A stretch of DNA of 33,163 nucleotides from positions 1 to 33,163 of the forward strand of contig CAYSAJ010000018.1 in NCBI GenBank assembly GCA_964429005.1, written 5' to 3'. The stretch comes from JACRBE01 sp964429005. Lineage in GTDB: Bacteria > Chlamydiota > Chlamydiia > Chlamydiales > JACRBE01. The notes below the pieces were generated by a model that was not told the origin of the DNA, did no database searches, and saw only the letters and a program-made list of their open reading frames with translations. The translations under genes and the position numbers were made by a program. Shown piece after piece: positions 8,701-15,742 of the stretch (positions are counted from its first letter, which is position 1; each line of letters starts with the position of its first letter).

Positions 8701-8762
8701 TGGCTCAATTTTGCCATACCGAAAAGAAAATCCACGTTAAAGTAGATAAAGATCATCTATGA
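8700..8762 (+). CDS. Possible 20-residue mini-ORF bridging lpxD and corA
   Basis: The sequence TAATG joins the lpxD stop to an ATG. The frame then runs 20 codons (MAQFCHTEKKIHVKVDKDHL) and stops at a TGA that overlaps the corA ATG (ATGA). It therefore exactly fills the gap with two stop/start overlaps. No Shine-Dalgarno sequence is needed if ribosomes reinitiate. I recognise no family. It may be a coupling relay for corA, which itself lacks a good ribosome-binding site, or a coincidence of a 58-base gap. Confidence 0.3.
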   Translation: MAQFCHTEKKIHVKVDKDHL

Positions 8763-9679
8763 TTACGATTTATGTTAAAGATGAGTATGAAGATTTCTTT
8801 CATACACTAGATGAGCCTATTCCAGGATGTTGGATTCATGTAGATGAAGCAACAACGAATGATATTGTCAAAATAGCCAGCTTCATTGATGTGGACTATA
8901 CTGATATTCATGACTGTTTGGATAAATACGAGGTACCTCGTGTAGAGAGGGTCAAAGACCATGTTGTTATTTACACCCGCCATCCCTCTAATCAGGAAGC
9001 AGGCCTAAAAACATCCACCCTGACAATTATCCTGACAAATGATTATTTCGTGACTATCTCCCCTCATCGCAGTCAAGTCATTGATCGATTTATTGAGCAA
9101 AACCCAAAAATTTCAACCTTCCAAAAATCTAAATTACTGATTTATGTTCTCTTGAAAGTTGCTCAAGAATTCACGATAGAGATTAAAAGAATTCGCTCGA
9201 ACGTTCTTCAACAAGAAAAAGATCTTCAGCATGTGAATAGCGAAGATATTACAGATCTTACGATCAACGAAGAAAACCTCAACCAGTATCTTTCTTCTTT
9301 AGTTCCATTAAGAAATGTATTTGAATCGATCACATCGGGGAAATACACGATTTTATACGAAAAAGATCAAGATCTTCTTGAGGATTTGCTGAACGCCAGC
9401 ATTCAATCCGAAGATTTGTGTTCGATCCTTTTAAGAACAATCCGCTCTTTAAGAGACTCTTATCAAATTATTTTCACGAACCAGCTTAGTAAAACGATCA
9501 AGCTATTGACCGCTTTAACGATCATTCTGAATATTCCGACGATGATCGCTTCTCTTTATGGGATGAACGTAAAATTACCTCTTCATGATAGCCAAGATGC
9601 CTTTTCTTATATTTTATTAGCGATCATCGTAATTTCATATTCAGCTTACTGGATTTTCCAAAGAAAAAAATGGCTGTAG
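8759..9679 (+). CDS. corA: CorA-family magnesium/divalent cation transporter
   Basis: Pentameric inner-membrane Mg2+ channel. It has 306 residues. A soluble N-terminal funnel domain (about 1-240, charged long helices) is followed by two C-terminal membrane segments (about 247-267 and 280-300). The signature GMN at 268-270 follows the first segment (MIASLYGMNVKLP), and the protein ends with the basic tail FQRKKWL. The helix EENLNQYLSSLVPLRNVFE and the segment DLLNASIQSEDL fit the stalk. There is no strong Shine-Dalgarno sequence; the start codon overlaps the stop of the mini-ORF at 8700-8762. It lies downstream of lpxD, probably on the same transcript. Confidence 0.9.
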   Translation: MITIYVKDEYEDFFHTLDEPIPGCWIHVDEATTNDIVKIASFIDVDYTDIHDCLDKYEVPRVERVKDHVVIYTRHPSNQEAGLKTSTLTIILTNDYFVTISPHRSQVIDRFIEQNPKISTFQKSKLLIYVLLKVAQEFTIEIKRIRSNVLQQEKDLQHVNSEDITDLTINEENLNQYLSSLVPLRNVFESITSGKYTILYEKDQDLLEDLLNASIQSEDLCSILLRTIRSLRDSYQIIFTNQLSKTIKLLTALTIILNIPTMIASLYGMNVKLPLHDSQDAFSYILLAIIVISYSAYWIFQRKKWL

Positions 9680-9696
9680 TGCCACTTTCAAAAGAA

Positions 9697-9722
9697 ATCG
9701 ATCTCTGATAGCAGAGATCGAT
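9697..9722. terminator. Hairpin between convergent genes, likely terminator
   Basis: An 11-bp perfect stem (ATCGATCTCTG 9697-9707, CAGAGATCGAT 9712-9722) with a 4-base loop lies between the stops of corA and the exported protein at 9730. T-runs on either side are poor, with a short one on the minus strand. Confidence 0.6.
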
Positions 9723-9729
9723 CAAAGAG

Positions 9730-10047
9730 TTATTGAGCTTGCTCGATTGTTTCAGGAGCATCAAATGCAAGTTCATAAACAGCAGGGCCACAGCATTTTT
9801 CTTTTACTGGAGGAAGATAGTGAACATGAACGTTCATTTTGTGGTGTTCAAGCTCTACAACATAACCACCATCTACTTTTACAATTGTAGGAACTTTGCC
9901 AGGTTCTAGTTCTGCAAACTTCATATATTCTTCGTTTTGTTCAATAGAAGAAATTTCTTTCGCAGTTTGTGCTTCAGGAGGAAGTACAGCAAAAAGAGCC
10001 CCGGAAGCTACGACAGCTCCAAGTGCAAATGTTTTAATAAATTTCAT
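9730..10047 (-). CDS. Small exported protein with His and Cys clusters, unknown function
   Basis: Unrecognised 105-residue protein. An N-terminal signal peptide is clear (MKFIKTFALGAVVASGALFA, cleavage near 20-27). The mature part is about 80 residues, acidic, with clustered potential metal ligands: His68-His69, His74 and His76 (HVH), and Cys85-Cys86 (KEKCCGP). This suggests periplasmic metal binding or a disulfide, but it is inference only. The ATG has AAGGTG 5 bases upstream, a good ribosome-binding site. It stands alone, convergent with corA, and a near-perfect palindrome lies in its promoter region. The neighbouring CorA also handles divalent metal, which may be coincidence. Confidence 0.75.
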   Translation of the reverse strand: MKFIKTFALGAVVASGALFAVLPPEAQTAKEISSIEQNEEYMKFAELEPGKVPTIVKVDGGYVVELEHHKMNVHVHYLPPVKEKCCGPAVYELAFDAPETIEQAQ

Positions 10048-10075
10048 AATTCACCTTTAAAATTAAGATAAGAAT

Positions 10076-10096
10076 TTGGAAATTAATAATTTCCAA
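10076..10096. promoter_or_regulatory. Operator-like palindrome upstream of the exported His/Cys protein
   Basis: A perfect 10-bp inverted repeat (10076-10085 with 10087-10096, TTGGAAATTA and complement) around a single central base. It lies just downstream of the candidate -10 element on the minus strand and covers the expected transcription start, a classic repressor-site position. With so short a centre it is a poor RNA hairpin, which favours a DNA-binding dimer. Confidence 0.5.
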
Positions 10097-10098
10097 GC

Positions 10099-10127
10099 AC
10101 ATAATAAACCAAACATTAATTTTTCAA
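10099..10127 (-). promoter_or_regulatory. Candidate promoter of the exported His/Cys protein
   Basis: On the minus strand TTGAAA (10122-10127) and TTATGT (10099-10104) are separated by 17 bases. The surrounding 10048-10239 gap is very AT-rich and holds no other gene that I can support; I found no convincing promoter for the plus-strand gene at 10240. Confidence 0.4.
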
Positions 10128-10239
10128 GAAATAAAATAATAACTTGACTCATTATGTTAATGTTGAAACAAGCCCATATTATTAGTAGAGTTCTTTTTCA
10201 AATTATTTTATCCTGCTTAAAAATGAATCTAAAAACGAT

Positions 10240-10965
10240 ATGACGTCCCCAGCAACGATTGACCCTCCCCTTCGTGATCTTACTTTATGGGGAGAACTTC
10301 GCTTTCAATGCTCCAAACATGCACCTTATATCAAGATCGCCCTTCTTACTTTGATAGGAATTGGGGCTATTTTCTCTGCGATTGGACCTCTTCATATAGC
10401 TGGAGCCCTCATCATGAGGGCAGTAGCGTTAATCATTTCTTGTCAGACAGTGGCTTATCCCCATCAACCTCACACACAAGAATCTCTTTTTTTGAAGATC
10501 TTAAAAATAGTTACGATATTGCTAGGAATTACTGCCATCGTTGTCTGTTCACCTTTTTTAATGATTGTCTCTCTATCCATTGATGTGTGTTATCAGGTTT
10601 TAAAAGGGGTCAAGGCTCTTTACAACAAGGAATATAGGCAAGCTGCTTGGCACTGGAGCATATTTCTGATCGATGTAATTGTCATAGCAGGGCTAGTCTT
10701 AGGATCATGGAAGCTTTTAGCAGTAGCAGCTATTGTGAACGCGGTCGTTATGGCAGCGATTGCTTGTTTTAACGTTACTTTTGTAGATATCGATACAAGC
10801 GCTTCTGTAGGAGAAATCGCTTATCGTATTACCGAAAGATTTTTCTACTTCATCTTAACGGTATCTAGCATAGGAAGTATTGATATTTTGCAACCAACGG
10901 CCCCTTGTGACTTAGCATGCGTCCAGCATGGGGGGCACTCGATTGCTTTGGATGATCTGCATTAG
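10240..10965 (+). CDS. Multi-pass membrane protein with Inc-like hydrophobic hairpins
   Basis: Unrecognised 241-residue protein. Hydrophobic segments occur in close pairs: about 31-49 with 51-70, 87-104 with 105-119, and 139-156 with 158-179, plus one at 199-214. There is no N-terminal signal peptide; the first 30 residues are polar. Paired hydrophobic segments with a short turn are the hallmark of chlamydial inclusion-membrane (Inc) proteins, so a type III secreted Inc-like role is possible. An ordinary inner-membrane protein is the alternative. The C-terminal tail (215-241) is soluble with Cys223 and Cys227. No good ribosome-binding site precedes the ATG. It stands alone and is closed by a hairpin that includes its stop codon. 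Confidence 0.65.
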   Translation: MTSPATIDPPLRDLTLWGELRFQCSKHAPYIKIALLTLIGIGAIFSAIGPLHIAGALIMRAVALIISCQTVAYPHQPHTQESLFLKILKIVTILLGITAIVVCSPFLMIVSLSIDVCYQVLKGVKALYNKEYRQAAWHWSIFLIDVIVIAGLVLGSWKLLAVAAIVNAVVMAAIACFNVTFVDIDTSASVGEIAYRITERFFYFILTVSSIGSIDILQPTAPCDLACVQHGGHSIALDDLH

Positions 10966-10979
10966 ACAGATCATCCAAA
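10947..10979. terminator. Hairpin spanning the stop codon, between convergent genes
   Basis: TTGGATGATCTG (10948-10959) pairs with CAGATCATCCAA (10967-10978), extended one base each side. The 7-base loop contains the TAG of the upstream gene. No T-run follows on either strand, so it is terminator-like but not a textbook intrinsic terminator. Confidence 0.45.
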
Positions 10980-10989
10980 AGAGCGGATT

Positions 10990-12288
10990 TTAGATAAGAA
11001 GTAGACAAGGTCTTTCAAGCAAGAATTTCACCTGATTGAGAAACTGAGCTGCTAAAGCTCCATCAATGACCCTATGGTCAACTGAAAGTGTGAGTTTCAT
11101 GACTTTACCAGGGGTAACTTGATTATTCTTTACTACGGGCTGATCAAGGATACCGCCAACTGCAAGGATCGCAGCTTGCGGCGGGTTTATGATAGCCATA
11201 AAACTATCTACTCCAAACATCCCTAAATTGGAAATTGTAAAGGAGCCTCCTACAAACTGCTCAGGTTTTAATTTCCCTTTTTTGGCGGCGCCTGCAAGCT
11301 CTTTAACTTCTTTTGAGAGCTGCGCAGCGCTCTTGTAGTCGGCATGACGAACTATAGGAGTAATAAGTCCGCCATCGATGCTCACCGCGATTGAGATGTC
11401 GATTGTCTCAAATTTGACAATAGATTGTGTTGTCGTATTGAAACCTGAATTCATATCAGGAAATTTTCTAAGAGATAAAGCGACAGCCCTTACAACAAAA
11501 TCATTGAATGTAAGAGAGATATTAACCTCTTTGAGGTGATTTCTTGTTTCAACTAAAGCGCCGGCATCTATTTGCTGTTCAACATAAAAATGTGGGATAA
11601 AGGTCTTCGACGCCTGCAAACGCTCACCTATCACCTTTCTCATGGGAGATAGAGGCTCCTCGTGAAAAGTTCCTGGAATCACTTCAGGCTTTTCTCTCTC
11701 ATGAAATGTCACCACGCTTTTAGGAAGAGCTTTCTCGAGATCTTTCTCAACGATTCTCCCGTTTGGACCACTCCCCTTAACTGAGTTTAGGTCTAGTCCC
11801 TTTTCTTGAGCCATTTTCTTAGCTAAAGGAGAGGCTAGGACTTCATCTGAAGAGGTAGGCCACTCAAACTCATAATGGGCAAGAGGTGGCGGTGGTGCGA
11901 AACTGGGTTGAGCCATCGCCACACCTGACGATGATTTGACCGTGGTTGGGGCAGGGCTTGCTACAGCACTTACTTCTTCTTTAAAGCTTGGAGCGGTGGC
12001 TTCTTGTTTTGTAGCACCTTCAGGAGTATAACTATCAATGCTTTCATCTGCCTTAGCTGTAAAGATCGCAATCGCCTGGTTGACGATGGCGCTACCCCCT
12101 TCTTTCACAAGAATTTTTCGTAGATACCCCTTATCAATAGCACCATGTTCTACAGTCGCTTTGTCTGTTGCCACTTCAATAAGAAGATCACCTTCTTGAA
12201 CAAGGTCTCCCTCTTTTTTGTGCCATTTTACGATAGTTCCTTCTTCCATGGTGGGGGATAGCTTTGGCATAGTCAGGGTAAATGGCAT
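10990..12288 (-). CDS. pdhC: Pyruvate dehydrogenase E2, dihydrolipoamide acetyltransferase
   Basis: Core of the pyruvate dehydrogenase complex, transferring acetyl from lipoamide to CoA. It has 432 residues. One lipoyl domain covers about 1-80, with Lys43 (EVATDKATVE) as the lipoylation site. A Pro/Ala/Ser-rich linker follows, then a peripheral-subunit-binding domain at about 152-187 (ASPLAKKMAQEKGLDL, GSGPNGRIVEKDL). The acetyltransferase domain runs from about 205 to the end, with the catalytic DHRVIDG at 404-410 (His405, Asp409). The chain ends LERPCLLLI. It begins 15 bases after pdhB on the same transcript. The layout matches mitochondrial and chlamydial type E2. Confidence 0.97.
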   Translation of the reverse strand: MPFTLTMPKLSPTMEEGTIVKWHKKEGDLVQEGDLLIEVATDKATVEHGAIDKGYLRKILVKEGGSAIVNQAIAIFTAKADESIDSYTPEGATKQEATAPSFKEEVSAVASPAPTTVKSSSGVAMAQPSFAPPPPLAHYEFEWPTSSDEVLASPLAKKMAQEKGLDLNSVKGSGPNGRIVEKDLEKALPKSVVTFHEREKPEVIPGTFHEEPLSPMRKVIGERLQASKTFIPHFYVEQQIDAGALVETRNHLKEVNISLTFNDFVVRAVALSLRKFPDMNSGFNTTTQSIVKFETIDISIAVSIDGGLITPIVRHADYKSAAQLSKEVKELAGAAKKGKLKPEQFVGGSFTISNLGMFGVDSFMAIINPPQAAILAVGGILDQPVVKNNQVTPGKVMKLTLSVDHRVIDGALAAQFLNQVKFLLERPCLLLI

Positions 12289-12303
12289 AAAAAATCCTCT
12301 TCG

Positions 12304-13278
12304 TTATCTTAATGTTTCAGTGATTGCATGTAATATTCTTTTTATATTGGGAAGTGTTTCAGCTTCTAAAGGTTTTGAATAGGGCATAGGAGTTTCCCTT
12401 TGGCAAACCCTGCGGACAGGAGCATCCAAATAATCAAAGCAATGTTCCATAATTTGCATACCCACTTCTGCACCTATTCCTGCAAAGATATGTCCTTCTT
12501 CTACGACAAGACACCTTTTTGTTTTTCGAACAGAATCGGCCACAGTAGCGATGTCTAAGGGTTTTACGGTTCTGAGGTCTATGACTTCAACCTTAACCCC
12601 TTTTTTTGCCATTTCTAGAGCAGCTTCAAGACAAAAGCTCAAATAGCGAGAATAGGAGCAAATTGTAAGGTCTGTACCTTCCTTAACCACTTTTGCTTTT
12701 CCAATCGGAACGAGATGGTCTCCATCTGGAACATCTCCTTTTTTTCCGTAATCTAGTTCATTCTCTAAGTAGATGACTGGATTGTTATTTCGGATTGCCG
12801 ATTTGAGGAGTCCCTTAGCATCGGAGGCATTTGAAGGAGCAACGATGATTAACCCTGGGAAATTTCCATAGATAGCTTCAACACAGTGTGAGTGCTGAGA
12901 TGAGACTTGGGCTGCAGCGCCGTTCGGCCCTCTAAAAACAATAGGAACCGAATAACGAGCTCCTGACATGTAATACATCTTAATTGCGTTAGAAATGATT
13001 TGGTCTGCTGCTACAAATGAGAAGTTGAAACTCATGAATTCGACAATCGGTCTTAAGCCTGTCATCGCAGCGCCAATAGCAAGACCTGCAAATCCATTTT
13101 CTGAAATGGGAGTGTCTATGACTCTTCGATCTCCCCATTTTTCCCACATACCCTTCGTGATTTTATAAGCCCCGTTATATTGAGCTACTTCTTCACCCAT
13201 GATGAAAACTCTTTCATCCCGTGTCATTTCTTCATCAATCGCTTCGCGGATGGATTCTCTGATTTCAATATTTCTCAT
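12304..13278 (-). CDS. pdhB: Pyruvate dehydrogenase E1 beta subunit
   Basis: Partner of PdhA in the thiamine diphosphate-dependent decarboxylation of pyruvate. It has 324 residues, the normal length. GEEVAQYNGAYKITKGMW is at 28-45. The cofactor-activating Glu60 is in DTPISENGF, corresponding to Glu59 of the mature human subunit as I remember it, and His129 is in SSQHSHC. FRGPNGA is at 115-121. The resemblance to the mitochondrial beta subunit is striking throughout, as known for chlamydial PDH. The ATG overlaps the pdhA stop by 4 bases (ATGA), so translation is coupled in a stoichiometric E1 pair. Confidence 0.97.
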   Translation of the reverse strand: MRNIEIRESIREAIDEEMTRDERVFIMGEEVAQYNGAYKITKGMWEKWGDRRVIDTPISENGFAGLAIGAAMTGLRPIVEFMSFNFSFVAADQIISNAIKMYYMSGARYSVPIVFRGPNGAAAQVSSQHSHCVEAIYGNFPGLIIVAPSNASDAKGLLKSAIRNNNPVIYLENELDYGKKGDVPDGDHLVPIGKAKVVKEGTDLTICSYSRYLSFCLEAALEMAKKGVKVEVIDLRTVKPLDIATVADSVRKTKRCLVVEEGHIFAGIGAEVGMQIMEHCFDYLDAPVRRVCQRETPMPYSKPLEAETLPNIKRILHAITETLR

Positions 13279-14285
13279 GGAGCAAAAACCTCCTCTTCTA
13301 AGGTAGCAACATCAGGCAAAGGACTCTCTTCAGCAAACTTCATCGCGTCAAGAACGATTTGTTTTTGTTTTTCATTCAGTTCATCAAAACCATTTTCTGT
13401 GAGATACCCCGCAGCGATTAGTGCATTTTTTAATTGCAATATAGGATCATTTTTCATGACTTCATCAAGATTTTCCTTAGTGCGATACAAGGCAGGATCG
13501 GAAATAGAATGCCCTCTGAAGCGCTCACAAACAGCTTCCACAAGAACAGGTACTGATGTTTCCATGACCTGCTTTCCAATTTCTTTAAAAAAATGATAGC
13601 AGTCAAAAAAGTTCATTCCGTTGATTGTATACCCCGGAATGCCATAAGCTTTTGCAAAATTTTCAGCTATCGGTTGAATGCAAACAGCTCTATCTACATC
13701 TGTTCCCATTCCCCATTGATTATTCTCAATCACATAGATACAAGGCAACTTCCAAAGAGCCGCTAAATTAAGAGATTCATGCAAAGAACCTTGCACTGAT
13801 GCACCATCACCAAAGAAACATAGGCTTACATTTTTCTCTTTTTTATATTTGATAGAAAACGCAGCGCCCGTAGCTAGGGGGATATGCCCTCCTACTATAC
13901 CAAATCCTCCAAGCAAGCGTTCAGAGAACAGGTGCATAGATCCACCTCTTCCCTTAGCGTTGCCAGTGACCTTACCATAAAGCTCTGCCATGGCGGCGTT
14001 TGGTGAAACTCCGGTGAGTAGAGCTAGAGCATGGCATCTATAGGTTGTTGTATACCATGGTTTCAATCCCAGAGCAGAAACACATCCCGTTTGGATCGCT
14101 TCTTGTCCTATGTAAGCATGGTAAAACCCTCCCACTTTCCCTTGTTTGTAGGCCGATTCTCCCCTGATCTCGAAATTTCGGATGAGGAGCATTTTGGTGA
14201 GGGCTTCAATGAGTTTATCTTTGCCAAGTTCTTGCACGACCTTAGTCGGGTCTGAAGAATAAAAGTTGTATTGTGTAGGTTTCAT
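13275..14285 (-). CDS. pdhA: Pyruvate dehydrogenase E1 alpha subunit
   Basis: Binds thiamine diphosphate and decarboxylates pyruvate. It has 336 residues. The GDG...NN thiamine-binding signature spans 159-189 (GDGASVQ ... VIENN). GQEAI follows YIG at 58-60, and RGHSISDPALYRT matches the mobile loop that carries regulatory serines in the mitochondrial enzyme. The start is ATG at 14285; no Shine-Dalgarno sequence precedes it. A candidate promoter about 20 bases upstream would give a very short leader. It is the first of the pdhA-pdhB-pdhC set. Confidence 0.96.
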   Translation of the reverse strand: MKPTQYNFYSSDPTKVVQELGKDKLIEALTKMLLIRNFEIRGESAYKQGKVGGFYHAYIGQEAIQTGCVSALGLKPWYTTTYRCHALALLTGVSPNAAMAELYGKVTGNAKGRGGSMHLFSERLLGGFGIVGGHIPLATGAAFSIKYKKEKNVSLCFFGDGASVQGSLHESLNLAALWKLPCIYVIENNQWGMGTDVDRAVCIQPIAENFAKAYGIPGYTINGMNFFDCYHFFKEIGKQVMETSVPVLVEAVCERFRGHSISDPALYRTKENLDEVMKNDPILQLKNALIAAGYLTENGFDELNEKQKQIVLDAMKFAEESPLPDVATLEEEVFAP

Positions 14286-14303
14286 TCATCACATAAAAGT
14301 TAC

Positions 14304-14330
14304 ATTATAATTTGCTATACCTGAGCTCAA
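14304..14330 (-). promoter_or_regulatory. Candidate promoter of pdhABC
   Basis: On the minus strand a perfect TATAAT (14304-14309) is preceded by TTGAGC (14325-14330) with a 15-base spacer, in the gap between the small lipoprotein gene and pdhA. The predicted transcript would start only about 12 bases before the pdhA ATG. Confidence 0.45.
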
Positions 14331-14349
14331 TATTTTGTGCAAATTCTCC

Positions 14350-14508
14350 TCAAAAAGGGGAGGTTTTAGGGTTGAGACCTCCATGGAACATATGAGGATT
14401 ATTTGTTGTTGGCACAGTTCTATAAGGATCTTCTTCAGCGAGTCGCCCTGTGCATCCCATAAATAAAAGAAGGGTAGAGATATAAAGCGTCGTTTTTATG
14501 GCATACAT
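14350..14508 (-). CDS. Small predicted lipoprotein, 52 residues
   Basis: A short frame: MYAIKTTLYISTLLLFMGCT, then a polar tail to ...PKTSPF and TGA at 14350-14352. The N-terminus has a Lys, a hydrophobic core and a lipobox-like FMG-Cys19, so it is probably a lipoprotein with a mature part of 34 residues, Pro- and Asn-rich. An AAGGA lies 9 bases before the ATG, within the end of the upstream frameshifted gene, which overlaps it by 13 bases. I do not recognise the family. Tiny lipoproteins are often missed by automatic annotation. The good ribosome-binding site and lipobox argue that it is real. Confidence 0.55.
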   Translation of the reverse strand: MYAIKTTLYISTLLLFMGCTGRLAEEDPYRTVPTTNNPHMFHGGLNPKTSPF

Positions 14509-14986
14509 TGTTTTTGGTCCTTCATAAACTGGAACATGAGTTCATCCATACTCATTTCATCTTGAGCCCAGATCACATCAAACGGTATTTTGCTATAAGT
14601 TGTTTTTCGAAACAAGGGTTCAATGTTGATATAGGCGCTCTTTTGGCTTTCTAGTACTAAATATGAAATCATACTCCCCTTTTTTCCTGGAGGAATACAA
14701 AAAACAGGAATTTGATTTTTTTTAGATAGTCTATTCCCTCGAGATTCTTTTTTGTTTTCTTAGTGAGAATGGAAATCTGAAGACCTCCACTTTTGCAATA
14801 AGTGATGATTTCTTTTAAAAAATCAAGGTGATACAGGCTAGGTAGTGAAAGCCACACGCCCTTTTTTTCTTTGCTAAGATAAAGCTTAATCTCTGCTCTT
14901 TGCTCCTCTTGCCCCAAACTTTTCACCTGCCAGGTAGCAAAAGCAGGAAAAAGCCAAAACAGACAAATGATGCAGATCCTCTTCAC
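14496..14986 (-). pseudogene. Secreted protein gene split by a frameshift at an A8 tract; possible PLD-like fold
   Basis: A GTG at 14984-14986 with GGGGA five bases upstream starts a signal-peptide-like sequence (VKRICIICLFWLFPAFATWQ). The first frame continues through ...KNLEGIDYLKK and then, after eight A residues (plus-strand T8 at 14716-14723), runs into a stop at 14669. One extra A would continue as NQIPVFCIPPGKKGSM and run to TAA at 14496, giving 163 residues. The second frame looks like real coding sequence and ends inside the next gene's start region. The pattern (LKEIITYCKSGGLQISILT, then IPV) resembles phospholipase D-like folds, but no HxKxxxxD motif is present. It may be a pseudogene, a sequencing error, or expressed by slippage. 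Its 5' end lies just upstream of the oppositely oriented dnaQ-like gene. Confidence 0.5.
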
Positions 14987-15046
14987 TTTTTCCCCAAAGA
15001 AATGAAAAAATTGTATAATACCAAACAAACAGAAAATATACCCTAT

Positions 15047-15742
15047 ATGATTCCCATTTACTTTGATACAGAAACAACAGGCATCCGAACTGATAAAGAT
15101 CGAATTATTGAGATCGCTGCATTTAATGCAGAGACAAAAGAAACCTTTGTATCTTTTGTGAACCCAGGGATGCCTATCCCAGAAGAAAGCATCAAAATCA
15201 GCCATATCACTGATGAGATGGTAAAAGACGCTCCAACTTTTAAAGAAATAGCAGCTGAATTTTTTAAATTTTGCGGCCCTCAAGGAGTGCTCATAGCTCA
15301 TAACTGCGATTCCTTTGACAGGCCTATTCTTCACCACGAATGCAAGCGTGAGCAAGTAGAAATGCCTAATTTTTCCTACATTGACACATTAAAATGGGCG
15401 AGAAAATACCGCCCTGACCTTCCTCGTCATTCCCTTCAATATTTGCGAGAGCTGTATGGTGTCCAAGAAAACAATGCCCATAGAGCTCTAGATGATGTGA
15501 TGGTTCTTTATCAAGTTTTTTCAATGATGGTCGACGACCTTCCATTGCCAACAATTCTTGATCTTTTATCCAAAAAAGAACCCATGATGAAGACCATGCC
15601 TTTTGGTAAGCATAAAGGTGTTTTGCTATCGAAAGTGCCAGGCCATTATTTGAAATGGCTCCATCAATCAGGAGCATTAGATAAACCTGACAACGAACCC
15701 TTGAAAAAAACTTTATTTGAAATGGGTCTTATTGAAGTTTAA
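15047..15742 (+). CDS. DnaQ-family 3'-5' exonuclease fused to a DUF3820-like domain
   Basis: DEDDh exonuclease related to the polymerase III epsilon subunit. I start at the ATG at 15047, giving 231 residues, because the exonuclease fold begins immediately (MIPIYFDTETTG); frames from 14900 or 15002 add an unrelated tail. Exo I is Asp7 and Glu9 (DTETTG); Exo II is at 84-91 (AHNCDSFD); Exo III is His145 and Asp150 (NAHRALDD). After residue about 181 comes a small C-terminal domain with MPFGKHKG and YLKWLHQSGAL, which matches DUF3820 as I remember it. This fits the gene called dnaQ near CT261 in Chlamydia. It could be a repair exonuclease and not the replicative proofreader. Its stop overlaps that of the convergent gene at 15739. 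Confidence 0.88.
   Translation: MIPIYFDTETTGIRTDKDRIIEIAAFNAETKETFVSFVNPGMPIPEESIKISHITDEMVKDAPTFKEIAAEFFKFCGPQGVLIAHNCDSFDRPILHHECKREQVEMPNFSYIDTLKWARKYRPDLPRHSLQYLRELYGVQENNAHRALDDVMVLYQVFSMMVDDLPLPTILDLLSKKEPMMKTMPFGKHKGVLLSKVPGHYLKWLHQSGALDKPDNEPLKKTLFEMGLIEV

Noticed and set aside
14669..15355. A 228-codon minus-strand frame opposite the dnaQ-like gene.
   Set aside because: Only the part after the GTG at 14986 looks like a gene, with its own ribosome-binding site and signal peptide. The rest is antisense to the clear exonuclease coding sequence.
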